From: Enhydrobacter sp. | Lineage (GTDB): Bacteria > Pseudomonadota > Alphaproteobacteria > Reyranellales > Reyranellaceae | DNA: 64,000 nucleotides | NCBI GenBank assembly: GCA_025808875.1 | Contig: CP075528.1 | Coordinates: 1,672,473-1,736,472 of the forward strand | Reading direction: 5' to 3' | In this document: positions 17,320 to 27,153 of the stretch, piece after piece | How positions within the stretch are numbered: position 1 is the first letter of the stretch | Layout: each line of letters begins with the position of its first letter | Made by a program: the position numbers and the translations under genes | Notes under the pieces: generated by a model | What the model was told of the DNA's origin: nothing | Database searches by the model: none | What the model saw: the letters and a program-made list of their open reading frames with translations, nothing else

Positions 17320-19617
17320 ATGGATTGGGCCCCTATTTCCCAGCGCATTTGGGACATGAAGTATCGCTTCCGCGATCCCTCGGGGGACGCGGATGCCGAC
17401 ATCGACGCGACCTGGTGGCGGGTGGCACGGGCTTTGGCGGCGCCCGAGCGCGAGCCGGCTGTCTGGGCGGCGCGGTTCCATGAGGCCCTGTCGGATTTCA
17501 AGTTCCTGCCGGCCGGACGGGTGATCGCCGGCGCCGGCACCGGCCGCACGGTCACGCTCTTCAATTGCTTCGTCATGGGCACGATCCCCGACGACATGTC
17601 GGGCATCTTCGAGAACGTGCGCGAGGCGGCGCTGACCATGCAGCAGGGCGGCGGCATCGGGCACGATTTCTCGACCTTGCGGCCTGCCGGCGCGCCGGTG
17701 CGCGGCGTCGGCGCCGATGCCTCGGGGCCGCTCTCCTTCATGGATGTGTGGGACTCGATGTGTCGCACCATCATGAGCGCGGGGTCCCGCCGCGGCGCCA
17801 TGATGGCGACCTTGCGCTGCGATCATCCCGACATCGAGGCCTTCGTCGATGCCAAGCGCGACGCCAAGCGGTTGCGCATGTTCAACGTCTCGGTGCTGGT
17901 CACCGACGCCTTCATGAGGGCGGTCGCGGAAGATGCCGACTGGGACCTCGTGTTCGGCGGCAAGGTCTACAAGACCATCAAGGCGCGGGCGCTGTGGGAT
18001 CGCATCATGCGGGCGACCTACGAATATGCCGAGCCGGGCGTGATCTTCATCGACCGCGTGAACAAGCGGAACAACCTGCATTATTGCGAGACCATCCAGG
18101 CGACGAACCCGTGCGGTGAGCAGCCGTTGCCGCCCTACGGCGCCTGCCTGCTGGGCTCGATCAATCTCGGCGCGTTGGTCAACGATCCGTTCGGCCCCAA
18201 TGCACGCCTCGACATGGAGGCACTGGAGCGGCTGGTGCCGCTCGCCGTGCGCATGCTCGACAACGTGATCGACGTGTCGCGCTTCCCGCTGCCGCAGCAG
18301 GAGCGCGAAGCCAAGGCCAAGCGCCGCATCGGGCTCGGCGTCACGGGCCTCGCCGACGCCCTGATCTTCTGTGGCGTGAGGTATGGCTCGCCGCAGGCCG
18401 TCGAGCTGGCGCGCGAATGGCTGGCCGCGGTCCAGCGCTTCTCCTATCTCGCCTCGGCCGACATCGCTGCCGAAAAGGGCAGCTTCCCGCTCTACGATCG
18501 TGCGCGCTATCTCGCCGGCGACACGGTGAAGGGCCTGCCGGTCGACGTGCGCGAAGCGATCGGGCGCTATGGCATCCGCAACGCGCTGCTCAATTCGATC
18601 GCGCCGACCGGGACGATCTCGCTGCTCGCCGACAACGTCTCCTCGGGCATCGAGCCGGTGTTCGCCTTCAGCCATGTCCGCCACGTGCTGCAGCCCGACG
18701 GCACGCGCCGCGAGGAGGCGGTCGAGGATCATGCCTTCCGCCTGTGGCGCAAGCTCAAGGGCAATGTCGAGCCGCCGACCGACGTCTTCGTCGATGCCCA
18801 GACGCTGGCGCCCGCCGATCACCTCGCCATGCAGGCGGCGGCGCAGGAATTCGTCGACAGCTCGATCTCCAAGACCATCAACCTGCCGAAGGACATCTCG
18901 TTCGAGGACTTCAAGCACGTCTACGAGGAGGCCTACGCTACCGGCTGCAAGGGCTGCACGACCTACCGTCCGAACGAGGTGACGGGCGCGGTGCTGGAGG
19001 TCAGGTCCAGCCTTCCTGCCGTCGTCGAGCCGATGCGCAAGGATACGGTCGTCTACATCGCCCAGCCGCTCGACCGACCGGAGGATCTGCCCGGCAAGAC
19101 ATACAAGATCAAATGGCCGGGCAGCGACCACGCCATCTACATCACTGTCAACGACGTCATCCAGGACGGCCGCCGCCGGCCGTTCGAGATCTTCATCAAC
19201 TCCAAGAACATGGAGCACTACGCCTGGACGGTGGCGCTGACGCGCATGATCTCGGCGGTATTCCGCCGCGGCGGCGACGTCTCGTTCGTCGTCGAGGAGC
19301 TGAAGGCGGTGTTCGACCCGCGCGGCGGCCAGTGGATGGAGGGCCGCTACGTGCCGTCGCTGCTGGCGGCGATCGGCGGGGTGATCGAGCGCCACCTGAT
19401 CGAAATCGGCTTCCTCGCGCCGACCGAGACGCCCCGGCCGTCGGACCTGGGCGAGCAGCGCCTGCGCCTCGCGGCGGGACACCGCGAACCGGTCGCGCCC
19501 GGCAACGGGGCGCCGGCGTCGTCGCTCGGCCAGTGCCCCAATTGCGGCGCCGCCACGCTCACCCACCAGGAAGGCTGCGATATCTGCCTCAACTGCGGCT
19601 ACTCTCGCTGCGGCTGA
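17320..19617 (+). CDS. nrdJ: Adenosylcobalamin-dependent ribonucleotide reductase (class II)
   Basis: A 765-residue class II reductase that makes deoxyribonucleotides without oxygen. The first redox cysteine is Cys83 in FNCFVMG, the finger-loop radical cysteine is Cys265 in [10 protein letters not shown], and the C-terminus carries [27 protein letters not shown], the paired cysteines typical of NrdJ. The B12 cofactor would come from the adenosyltransferase at 3977. No cobalamin riboswitch or NrdR box is obvious in the 32-base gap upstream. No class I genes are in the window. Confidence 0.96.
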   Translation: MDWAPISQRIWDMKYRFRDPSGDADADIDATWWRVARALAAPEREPAVWAARFHEALSDFKFLPAGRVIAGAGTGRTVTLFNCFVMGTIPDDMSGIFENVREAALTMQQGGGIGHDFSTLRPAGAPVRGVGADASGPLSFMDVWDSMCRTIMSAGSRRGAMMATLRCDHPDIEAFVDAKRDAKRLRMFNVSVLVTDAFMRAVAEDADWDLVFGGKVYKTIKARALWDRIMRATYEYAEPGVIFIDRVNKRNNLHYCETIQATNPCGEQPLPPYGACLLGSINLGALVNDPFGPNARLDMEALERLVPLAVRMLDNVIDVSRFPLPQQEREAKAKRRIGLGVTGLADALIFCGVRYGSPQAVELAREWLAAVQRFSYLASADIAAEKGSFPLYDRARYLAGDTVKGLPVDVREAIGRYGIRNALLNSIAPTGTISLLADNVSSGIEPVFAFSHVRHVLQPDGTRREEAVEDHAFRLWRKLKGNVEPPTDVFVDAQTLAPADHLAMQAAAQEFVDSSISKTINLPKDISFEDFKHVYEEAYATGCKGCTTYRPNEVTGAVLEVRSSLPAVVEPMRKDTVVYIAQPLDRPEDLPGKTYKIKWPGSDHAIYITVNDVIQDGRRRPFEIFINSKNMEHYAWTVALTRMISAVFRRGGDVSFVVEELKAVFDPRGGQWMEGRYVPSLLAAIGGVIERHLIEIGFLAPTETPRPSDLGEQRLRLAAGHREPVAPGNGAPASSLGQCPNCGAATLTHQEGCDICLNCGYSRCG

Positions 19618-19696
19618 CCGGCTGGGCGCGCCAATTCGGCCCTTGATTTAGGGCGGGCGGGGCCGCACATCGGGCCGGGGCAGGAGGTTGGAGCTT

Positions 19697-21070
19697 ATGG
19701 GTCGGCGGCTGGTTCTTGCGGTGGGTTTGGCGGTGGCCACGACTATGGCGGCGGCCGGCCTGCCGGCGGCGCTCGCCCAGCCCCTGCCGAACGATCGGAC
19801 CGACCTCGCCTATAGTTTCGCCCCGCTGGTGAAGCGGGTGTCTCCGGCCGTGGTCAACATCTACACGGCGACCACGGCGCGCGTGCAGCGCCGCCTGCCG
19901 TTCCCTTTCCCCGACATGTCGCCGGACGGGAGGCGCCTGCACAACTCCCTCGGCTCCGGCGTTTTGGTGAAGGCCGACGGTCTGATCGTGACCAACGCCC
20001 ACGTCGTCAAGGGTGCCGACGAGATCAGGGTCGTGCTCGCCGACCGGCGCGAGTTCGACGCCAAGCTGGTGATCCAGGACGAACGCTACGACCTCGCGCT
20101 GCTGCGCATCGACACCAACGGGGAGAATTTCCCGTTTCTCGAGTTGCGCGATTCGGACTCGATCGAGGTGGGCGACATCGTGCTGGCGATCGGCAATCCG
20201 TTCGGACTCAACCAGACCGTGACGAGCGGCATCGTCTCCGCCCTCGCGCGCTCGGCCGGCGGCGTCAACGATTCGAGCTTCTTCATCCAATCCGACGCCG
20301 CCATCAACCCGGGCAACTCCGGCGGCGCCCTGGTGAGCCTCGACGGCCGGCTGATCGGCATCAATACCGCGATCTTTTCCCAGACCGGCGGCTCGGTCGG
20401 CATCGGCTTCGCCACGCCGTCGAACATCGTCGCGCGCATGGTGAGCACGGGCGAGGCCGGCGGCCGCATCGTGCGGCCGTGGCTCGGCATTTCCATGCAG
20501 CGCATCACCGCCGACCTTGCCGCGGGCCTCGGCCTGCCGCGGCCGGTCGGTCTCGTCGTCAAGGAGGTCTTCGCCAAGGGCCCCGGCGAACGCGCCGGAT
20601 TGAAGCGCAACGACGTGATCGTGGCGCTGCGCGGCCAGCCGATCGAGGACGAGGCGAGCCTGCGCTTCCGGCTGGCGACGCTCACTGTCGGCGGCACGGT
20701 TCCCCTGCGCATCATCCGCGGCGGCAAGGAATTGACCCTGCAGATCCCCTTGATGGCGCCGCCCGAGGATCCGCCGCGAGAGCGTACGACGCTCGGTGGA
20801 CGCCAGCCCCTGTCGGGCGCCACCGTCGTCAATCTCTCGCCGGCCGTCGCCGAGGAGATGGGCCTCACGGAATGGCGCCCCGGCGTCGCCGTGGTCGAGG
20901 TCCAGCCCGGTTCCTATGCCGCGCGTTTCCTGCGTCCCGTCGACATGGTGATGGCGATCAACCAGCGCGAGGTCCGCAGCGTTACTGATCTCAGGGCGAG
21001 GATCGCGGAGGGCGTGTCCAGCATCAGTGTCGGCCGCGAGGGCCTGGTTTCGACCATCCAGTTCCGCTGA
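19697..21070 (+). CDS. Trypsin-like serine protease of the HtrA/Deg family
   Basis: A 457-residue periplasmic protease and chaperone. The signal peptide covers about residues 1-27 (cleavage near AALAQ). The catalytic triad is His102 (TNAHVV), Asp132 (YDLALLRI) and Ser208 (GNSGGALV). Two PDZ-like regions follow, the first at about 255-350 (IVRPWLGISMQ), the second after 380. AGGAGG at 19682-19687 favours the ATG at 19697. It stands alone between nrdJ and rarA, three bases before the latter, so the two may be co-transcribed. Confidence 0.93.
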   Translation: MGRRLVLAVGLAVATTMAAAGLPAALAQPLPNDRTDLAYSFAPLVKRVSPAVVNIYTATTARVQRRLPFPFPDMSPDGRRLHNSLGSGVLVKADGLIVTNAHVVKGADEIRVVLADRREFDAKLVIQDERYDLALLRIDTNGENFPFLELRDSDSIEVGDIVLAIGNPFGLNQTVTSGIVSALARSAGGVNDSSFFIQSDAAINPGNSGGALVSLDGRLIGINTAIFSQTGGSVGIGFATPSNIVARMVSTGEAGGRIVRPWLGISMQRITADLAAGLGLPRPVGLVVKEVFAKGPGERAGLKRNDVIVALRGQPIEDEASLRFRLATLTVGGTVPLRIIRGGKELTLQIPLMAPPEDPPRERTTLGGRQPLSGATVVNLSPAVAEEMGLTEWRPGVAVVEVQPGSYAARFLRPVDMVMAINQREVRSVTDLRARIAEGVSSISVGREGLVSTIQFR

Positions 21071-21073
21071 GCC

Positions 21074-22360
21074 GTGGCCGAGCTTTTCGCCTCGCTCGCC
21101 CCCACGCCGCTGGCCGAGCGGCTGCGGCCCAAGGTGCTGGGTGACATCCTGGGCCAAGACCATCTGCTCGGCCCGGAAGGGCCGTTGGGCCGGATGCTGG
21201 CGGCGAAGAAACTCTCCTCGTTGATCCTGTGGGGACCGCCGGGCTGCGGAAAGACCACGATCGCCCGCCTGCTCGCCGAGGCCACCGATCTCCATTTCGA
21301 GCCGCTGTCGGCGGTATTCTCCGGTGTCGCCGACCTGCGCCGCATCTTCGAGGGCGCCCGCGAGCGCCGCCGTGACGGCAAGGGCACGCTGCTCTTCGTC
21401 GACGAGATCCACCGCTTCAACCGCGCCCAGCAGGACGGCTTCCTGCCCTATGTCGAGGACGGCACCGTCACGCTGGTCGGTGCCACGACGGAGAACCCGT
21501 CGTTCGAGCTGAACGCCGCACTACTGTCGCGCTGCCAGGTGCTGGTGCTGCGCCGGCTCGACGACGTGGCGCTCGCGACGCTGCTCGAGCGGGCCGAGGC
21601 GGCGCTGGCCAGGACACTTCCCGTCGACAGCCGGGGGCGGCAGGCGCTGTTCGCCATGGCTGACGGCGACGGCCGGTATCTCATCACGCTCGCCGAGCAA
21701 CTCTCCCAGATCGGAGAGAAGGGGCCGGTGCCGCCGGAACGGCTGGCGACGCTGCTGCAGAAGCGCGCGCCGCTCTACGACAAGACGCAGGAGGCGCACT
21801 ACAACCTGATCAGCGCCCTGCACAAGTCGCTGCGCGGGTCGGACGTCGACGCGGCGCTTTACTGGTTCGCGCGCATGCTCGACGGCGGGGAAGATCCCAA
21901 GTACATCGCGCGGCGCCTTGTGCGCTTCGCCGTCGAGGATGTCGGCATGGCCGACCCGAGTGCGCTCACGCAGACGCTGGCGGCGTGGGATACCTACGAT
22001 CGCCTCGGCTCGCCCGAGGGCGAGCTCGCCATCGCGCAGGCGGTGATCTATCTCGGCACTGCGCCCAAGTCGAACGCGGGCTACGCGGCGTTCGGTGCCG
22101 CCAAGCGATCGGCCAAGCAACACGGGTCGCTGACGCCACCCATGCACATCCTCAATGCGCCGACCCGGCTGATGAAGGACATCGGCTACGGCAAGGGATA
22201 TGCCTACGACCACGACACGGAGGAGGGATTCTCCGGCCAGAACTACTTTCCCGACGGCATGGCGCGCGAGGCGTACTACCGGCCCGTCGAGCGCGGCTTC
22301 GAGCGCGAGATCCTGAAGCGCCTCGACTACTGGAAGAAGCTGCGCGACAGGAAGAGCTGA
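21074..22360 (+). CDS. rarA: Replication-associated recombination protein A
   Basis: A 428-residue AAA+ ATPase of the RarA/MgsA/WRNIP1 family that acts at stalled replication forks. Walker A is WGPPGCGKTT (about residues 53-62), Walker B is LLFVDEIHRFN, and sensor 1 is GATTENPSFELN. The C-terminal tetramerisation region with EDVGMADPSAL and YLGTAPKSNAGY is intact, ending in DRKS. The start is a GTG three bases after the protease stop. Confidence 0.95.
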   Translation: MAELFASLAPTPLAERLRPKVLGDILGQDHLLGPEGPLGRMLAAKKLSSLILWGPPGCGKTTIARLLAEATDLHFEPLSAVFSGVADLRRIFEGARERRRDGKGTLLFVDEIHRFNRAQQDGFLPYVEDGTVTLVGATTENPSFELNAALLSRCQVLVLRRLDDVALATLLERAEAALARTLPVDSRGRQALFAMADGDGRYLITLAEQLSQIGEKGPVPPERLATLLQKRAPLYDKTQEAHYNLISALHKSLRGSDVDAALYWFARMLDGGEDPKYIARRLVRFAVEDVGMADPSALTQTLAAWDTYDRLGSPEGELAIAQAVIYLGTAPKSNAGYAAFGAAKRSAKQHGSLTPPMHILNAPTRLMKDIGYGKGYAYDHDTEEGFSGQNYFPDGMAREAYYRPVERGFEREILKRLDYWKKLRDRKS

Positions 22361-22362
22361 AA

Positions 22363-22393
22363 GTCAGCGGCGCGGCTTTGCCATCCCGCTGAC
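22363..22393. terminator. Inverted repeat between convergent genes
   Basis: GTCAGCGG at 22363-22370 and CCGCTGAC at 22386-22393 form an 8-bp perfect stem with a 15-base loop. It lies between the convergent ends of rarA and the hydrolase gene, the usual place for a bidirectional terminator. There is no T run, so factor-independent termination is doubtful. Confidence 0.4.
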
Positions 22394-22412
22394 GGCGCGT
22401 CCTCCTCGGCAT

Positions 22413-23330
22413 CTATCGAGGTGGAACTGCAACGGTCGCGCGCCGCGCAAATCCGTGCGACCTCAAGAAGGAAAGCAAGTCCTCGGTCGCGCGCCGCTTG
22501 AGCTCGGGCGTGCCGCCACCCGCCCGCGCGCCCCTCGTGATGCAGTGAAGACGCGCCCAGGCCTGATACTCCGGCTCGCTCATGGCGCGACCGGCGGCCA
22601 CCACGAAGTGACGGCCGTCATCCTCGATGAAGTTGCGGCAACACGACCAGTTCTCGGCATCCCTGATGTCGAATAGCGGCCCGATCGACTCCCAGCCGTG
22701 ATGGGCGCCGGAATAGACCTTCACCTTGATCCGGTCGTTGCCGGTCGTGCGCATGCGCCCGGCATACTCGATGGCGAGAGGAGCCGGCGTGTAGTCGTCG
22801 CGACCCGCCAGCATGTAGAAAATCGGTCGGCCGTGGGTGGTCGCATCGCGGTGCTGTGCGGTGGCGCCGGGACAGATGGCGACGTGCAGGTCGAACAGCT
22901 GGTCGAAGCCTCCACGCCACTTCTGTCGCACGGCGATGGCCGTGTTCAATGTGGCCACGCCGCCCTTGCTGACACCCATCACGCCGATCCGGCCGGGGTC
23001 GATGCGCGGATCGGCCCGCAGGCGGGTGAGTGCCGCGAAGGCATCGCCTTCCATCTGCGCGCCGGACACCAGCGTCTGGTCGGCGACGGTACGGCGCACG
23101 CCACGGCCGGTGAAGCTGTCGACGATCAGCGCGGCGACGCCGCCATCGTTGAGGGCCTGTGCATAGAAGTGCTCGCGATGCCGTTGCACGCCGGCACTAC
23201 TGGTCAGGATCACCATGCATGCAAATGGACCGGCACCGAGAGGTGGGAGATGGAGCGTGGCGGACACGCGCGCCGGCCGACGCGCGGCGGGGTGGTCGAA
23301 GGTCAGCGTTTCCAGCGACACCGATTCCAT
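22413..23330 (-). CDS. Dienelactone hydrolase family alpha/beta hydrolase
   Basis: A 305-residue cytoplasmic alpha/beta hydrolase. The nucleophile elbow GVSKGG, an acid in LAGRDDYTP and the histidine in SGAHHGWE give a full triad. The order matches the dienelactone hydrolase branch. A paralogue with the same layout lies at 52498 but carries a signal peptide. Substrate unknown. The C-terminal extension of about 70 residues (GRAMSEPEYQAWARLHCITRG) is unusual for the family. Confidence 0.85.
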   Translation of the reverse strand: MESVSLETLTFDHPAARRPARVSATLHLPPLGAGPFACMVILTSSAGVQRHREHFYAQALNDGGVAALIVDSFTGRGVRRTVADQTLVSGAQMEGDAFAALTRLRADPRIDPGRIGVMGVSKGGVATLNTAIAVRQKWRGGFDQLFDLHVAICPGATAQHRDATTHGRPIFYMLAGRDDYTPAPLAIEYAGRMRTTGNDRIKVKVYSGAHHGWESIGPLFDIRDAENWSCCRNFIEDDGRHFVVAAGRAMSEPEYQAWARLHCITRGARAGGGTPELKRRATEDLLSFLRSHGFARRATVAVPPR

Positions 23331-23365
23331 GGACCGACATTAGCTTGTCGCCTAGGTTGCGCACC

Positions 23366-24340
23366 ATGAGCGACAAAGGGGGCGTGCAAACGCGGGCCGT
23401 CTCGCATGACGAGGCGGGGCTGCGGCTCGACCGCTGGTTCCATCGCCACTACCCGGCCTTGAGTCACGGTGCGCTGCGGAAGCTCCTGCGCACCGGCCAG
23501 GTCCGCCTCGATGGCAGGCGGGCTGACGCCGGCGATCGCGTCGAGCCTGGCCAGGCCGTGCGGCTGCCACCCGGAGTCACCGCCGCCCCGGCGAAGCCCG
23601 CACCGCCACGACCGGCCGTGTCGGATCGCGACGCGGCGGAGATGCGACGGCTCGTCGTGCATCGCGACGACCTGGTCATCGCGCTCAACAAGCCGCCAGG
23701 GCTCGCGGTGCAGGGCGGCAGCGGCACCGAGCGGCACATCGACGGCATGCTGGACGCCCTGCGTTTCGCCTGCGAGGAACGTCCGCGCCTCGTCCATCGT
23801 CTCGACAAGGACACGTCGGGCCTGTTGTTGATCGCGCGCACGGCACAGGCGGCGAAGCGCCTTGCCGAGTCCTTTCGCGACCGCGAGACGGAAAAGCTCT
23901 ACTGGGCCGTGGTCGTCGGCGTGCCGCCGGGCGTGGAAGGCACCATCGACCTGCCGCTCGCCAAGCGACCGGGTGCGCGCGACCGCGAGACGATGCAGGT
24001 CGACCACGAGCAAGGCTTGAAAGCGTTGACCCGCTATCGCGTGCTCGACCGTGCCGGCAAGCGCGCGGCATTGCTGGCCCTTTGGCCGCGCACCGGCCGC
24101 ACGCACCAGCTTCGCGTCCACTGTGCCGAGATCGGCTGCCCCATCCTCGGTGATCGCAAGTATGGCGGCGAAGAGGCGCTGCTGTCGGCCGTTGCCGACG
24201 CCCGCCGCCTCCACCTCCACGCCCGCCGTCTGTCGCTGCCGCATCCCTCGGGCACCGGGCGGCTGGAGATCGAGGCCGAACTGCCGACGCACTTCTCGCG
24301 GACCGTCACGGCGCTCGGCCTGTCGGCGACCGGTTCTTGA
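23366..24340 (+). CDS. RluA-family pseudouridine synthase (RluC/RluD-like)
   Basis: A 324-residue RNA modification enzyme. An S4 RNA-binding domain at about residues 15-75 (GLRLDRWFHRHYPALSHGALRKLLRTGQVRLDG) precedes the catalytic domain. The catalytic Asp147 is in RLVHRLDKDTSG, and GRTHQLRVHCAEIGCPILGDRKYGG follows. It probably modifies 23S rRNA. The ATG at 23366 sits just before the S4 domain; upstream sequence overlaps the divergent hydrolase. Confidence 0.93.
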   Translation: MSDKGGVQTRAVSHDEAGLRLDRWFHRHYPALSHGALRKLLRTGQVRLDGRRADAGDRVEPGQAVRLPPGVTAAPAKPAPPRPAVSDRDAAEMRRLVVHRDDLVIALNKPPGLAVQGGSGTERHIDGMLDALRFACEERPRLVHRLDKDTSGLLLIARTAQAAKRLAESFRDRETEKLYWAVVVGVPPGVEGTIDLPLAKRPGARDRETMQVDHEQGLKALTRYRVLDRAGKRAALLALWPRTGRTHQLRVHCAEIGCPILGDRKYGGEEALLSAVADARRLHLHARRLSLPHPSGTGRLEIEAELPTHFSRTVTALGLSATGS

Positions 24341-24355
24341 TCGGGAACGGGGGGG

Positions 24356-26329
24356 ATGCGCATTTCCTGGCGATTGCTGATGATCCTCGTCGCGACGGGT
24401 GCAGTCGTGGTGACAGCAGCCATCGCCTGGAGTTCGACGCGTGATTTGTCCCGCTACCAGGCGCGGCTGAGCGACCAGATCAGGAAGGCGACCGGCCGCG
24501 AACTCGCGACGCGCGTTCCGTTGTCGATCCAGCTCGGACGCGAGCCGGCGCTGGTTGCCGAGGGCGTCACGCTCACCAATGCCTCCTGGGCGGCGCGGCC
24601 CGAACTCGCGCGGGTCCGGCGGCTGACGATGCATCTCGATCTTTTCTCGCTGCTGTTGGGGGAAGTGAAGGTCGGGCGAATGCTTCTGGAGGGCGCCGAC
24701 ATCCAGGTCGAGCGCAATGCCGTGGGCGACAGCAACCTCGAGATGCTGCCGCCACCGGACGGTTCGGGCCCTCATCCGCGGGAGAACCGTTCCCTTCGTC
24801 TGCGCCCGGATCCGGCATTTCCCTGGATCGGCACCATCGAGGTGCGCGATTCGGTGCTGAGCATCCTGCAGGGGCCCGGCCGCACGCCGGTGACCCTGGA
24901 AGTGGCGCAGGCGACGCTGAAGTCGGGCACATCCAGCCAGGCCCTGCAGATCGAGGCGCGGCTCGGCGCGCCAAAGAGTGCCCAGTTCGATTTCAGCGGC
25001 AGCATCGGCAGCTTCGACGGCTGGATGCGGGGACAGCCGGGCAACATCGATCTTCAGGGCGGTTTCGACGGCGGCCGGATCAACGTCAAGGGCAACATCG
25101 GCGCCAAGGGTACGAACCTTCAGGTCACCGCCGAAGGCTCGGACATTGCCGCCTTCGGGCCGTATATCGAGGTGCCGCTGCCGAGCGGTGGCCCCTATTC
25201 GTTGACCGCCAAGGCGCTGACGCTGCGCGGCAACTTCAAGGTCGATCTGCTGTCGCTCAAGGTCGGCGAGAGCGAGATGAGCGGGGAGGCCCTGTTCCGC
25301 AGCGATCGACAAGGCGTGCCCAATGTCACGATCAATGTCGACGCGCCCAAGCTCGACATGGCCTGGCTGCGATCGGGCCAGGCCAGGCACCGCGAGGAAT
25401 CGCCGACGCCGGCGCAACGCCGCCTCGTGCCGTCGGCGCCGTTCTCGGTGACGTGGTTGGGCCGCTCGACGCTCTCCCTGACCGTGCGGGTGGGCGAGAT
25501 CGTCGGCCTGTCGGGCAAGGTGCAGAACGGCTCGCTCACGCTGGTTTCCGGCGAGAAGCGCTTCGCCTTCAGGGCCGCCGCCTCGATCGGGCAGGGATCG
25601 GCGGGATTCGATCTCGTCTACGACCCCGCGGGCCGCACCGGACAGTCGACGCTCTCGGCCACGGCGAGCCGCGTTTCGCTCGAAGACCTGGCGAGTCTTC
25701 TCGGGCTCGATGTCGGGCTGAAGGACTCCGTCGCCGATCTCGACGTGCGGTTGCGCGGCGCGGGCCGGACGGTCGGGGATGCGCTGGCGACGGCGAGCGG
25801 CACGGTCGAGATGGCCATCACCAAGGGCGTTTGGCCGGAAGGAGACTTGTCCCGGTGGCCGACGGAGACGTTGCGCCTACTGGTGCCGGGCGAGGGAGGT
25901 GCTCCGTTCAATTGCCTCGCCGGTCGCTTCGAGGTGTCGGGCGGTATCGCCAATCTGCGCCGGCTGGTCGTCGACACGCCACGCGCGACGTGGGTCGGCG
26001 GCGGCTACGTTCATCTGCGCGCCGAAACATGGGAGATGCTCCTGGTGCCGGAGGCGCGCGACGTCCGCAATGCCGCCCTTGCCGTGCCGCTGCAGCTGAA
26101 GGGCGGAACCGGCCAGCAGACGTCGGGCAGCCTCGACCCCAACGTCGGCCGCCTCTTGATCGGGCGTGGCGTGGTTCCGAGCCTCGTTGCCGCCCTCGCC
26201 CAAGGGGGACGCCAAAGCGGCGCCAATGCCTGTGCGGTGATGGCGCCCAAGGTCGAGGCGCTGCGGCCGGGGCTGCGGGCCCAGCTGCCGGCGCCTCCTG
26301 CCCGCAACGCGCCGCGTCGGCCACGATGA
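24356..26329 (+). CDS. AsmA family protein
   Basis: A 657-residue envelope protein. The N-terminal helix (about residues 5-25, LLMILVATGAVVVTAAIAW) anchors it in the inner membrane; the rest is probably periplasmic. The AsmA N-terminal pattern is clear (LGREPALVAEGVTLTNASWAARPELARVRRL, then LLLGEVKVGRMLLEGADIQVERNAVGDSNLEM), and the AsmA-like C-terminal domain contains NLRRLVVDTPRATWVGGGYVHL. AsmA-like proteins belong to the bridge-like lipid transfer group thought to move phospholipids to the outer membrane. The gene follows the pseudouridine synthase by 15 bases. Confidence 0.88.
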   Translation: MRISWRLLMILVATGAVVVTAAIAWSSTRDLSRYQARLSDQIRKATGRELATRVPLSIQLGREPALVAEGVTLTNASWAARPELARVRRLTMHLDLFSLLLGEVKVGRMLLEGADIQVERNAVGDSNLEMLPPPDGSGPHPRENRSLRLRPDPAFPWIGTIEVRDSVLSILQGPGRTPVTLEVAQATLKSGTSSQALQIEARLGAPKSAQFDFSGSIGSFDGWMRGQPGNIDLQGGFDGGRINVKGNIGAKGTNLQVTAEGSDIAAFGPYIEVPLPSGGPYSLTAKALTLRGNFKVDLLSLKVGESEMSGEALFRSDRQGVPNVTINVDAPKLDMAWLRSGQARHREESPTPAQRRLVPSAPFSVTWLGRSTLSLTVRVGEIVGLSGKVQNGSLTLVSGEKRFAFRAAASIGQGSAGFDLVYDPAGRTGQSTLSATASRVSLEDLASLLGLDVGLKDSVADLDVRLRGAGRTVGDALATASGTVEMAITKGVWPEGDLSRWPTETLRLLVPGEGGAPFNCLAGRFEVSGGIANLRRLVVDTPRATWVGGGYVHLRAETWEMLLVPEARDVRNAALAVPLQLKGGTGQQTSGSLDPNVGRLLIGRGVVPSLVAALAQGGRQSGANACAVMAPKVEALRPGLRAQLPAPPARNAPRRPR

Positions 26330-26434
26330 TCGAGCCGGCGACTTGTCCGCTGTCGGCCGCGACGTGTAATGCCGGCGCGCTCCGGTTGCGATCGGCCGGG
26401 TTCCGCATCGTGGTCAGGAGAGTCACAGTCTAGC

Positions 26435-27151
26435 ATGAAGCGCTTCTACAGGGATGTGACGATCGACAGTGGCCCGTCCGGCTTTCGCGTCCTGCTCGAC
26501 GACAGGCCGATGCGAACGCCCGCCAAGGCGGAACTCATATTGCCCACGCGCCGCCTTGCGGAAGCGATCGCGGCCGAATGGCGGAACGTTCCCGACAAGG
26601 CCGAAGTGAAGGTGGCGCACCTGGCCCTGACCCGGCTTGCGACGACCGGCATGGACCGTGTGACGCCCCAGCGCGAGGCGGTCATCGGCGATACCGCCAA
26701 GTACGCCGGTTCGGATCTTCTGTGCTACCGCGCGACCGACCCGGAAAGCCTGGTGAAGCGCCAGCACGAGGCCTGGCAGCCGCTGCTCGACTGGGCTGCC
26801 CGCCGGTATGGCGCGCCGCTGGTCGTTGCGGCCGGCACGAGCTTCGTGACGCAATCCGCCGATTCCGTGAGCCGTTTGACGGCGGCGGTGGCCGGGCATT
26901 CCGATCTGGCGCTGTCGGCGCTCTACAATCTCACGCATGTCTGCGGCTCGCTGGTGATCGCGCTGGCCGTGGCCGAGGGCCGTCTGTCGGCGGAGACTGC
27001 GTTCGCCGTCGCGCAGCTTGACGAGCTGTACCAGATCGAGCGGTGGGGTGACGATCCGCTGGCGCTCGAGCGCCGCACCGGCATAAGGAACGACATCGAA
27101 GCAGCGGCGCGGTTCCTCGCGCTGCTCGAGGACGCGCGACGGAAAGGGTGA
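26435..27151 (+). CDS. ATP12 family F1-ATPase assembly chaperone
   Basis: A 238-residue protein of the ATP12 family, which in mitochondria binds the F1 alpha subunit during assembly. The segments FYRDVTIDSGPSGFRVLLDDRPMRTPAK, LPTRRLAEAIAAEW and YAGSDLLCYRA are characteristic. The ATG at 26435 starts exactly at the conserved MKRFYRDV. Occurrence is largely limited to alphaproteobacteria and mitochondria, which helps place the organism. The stop is two bases before the next start codon. Confidence 0.93.
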   Translation: MKRFYRDVTIDSGPSGFRVLLDDRPMRTPAKAELILPTRRLAEAIAAEWRNVPDKAEVKVAHLALTRLATTGMDRVTPQREAVIGDTAKYAGSDLLCYRATDPESLVKRQHEAWQPLLDWAARRYGAPLVVAAGTSFVTQSADSVSRLTAAVAGHSDLALSALYNLTHVCGSLVIALAVAEGRLSAETAFAVAQLDELYQIERWGDDPLALERRTGIRNDIEAAARFLALLEDARRKG

Positions 27152-27153
27152 TC

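Noticed and set aside
17284..19566. A 760-codon minus-strand open frame opposite nrdJ
   Set aside because: Mirror frame of a strongly conserved gene with no domain, start signal or sensible composition.
19618..19696. Terminator after nrdJ (GCCC...GGGC near 19640)
   Set aside because: Only a 4-bp stem with a long loop and no T run.
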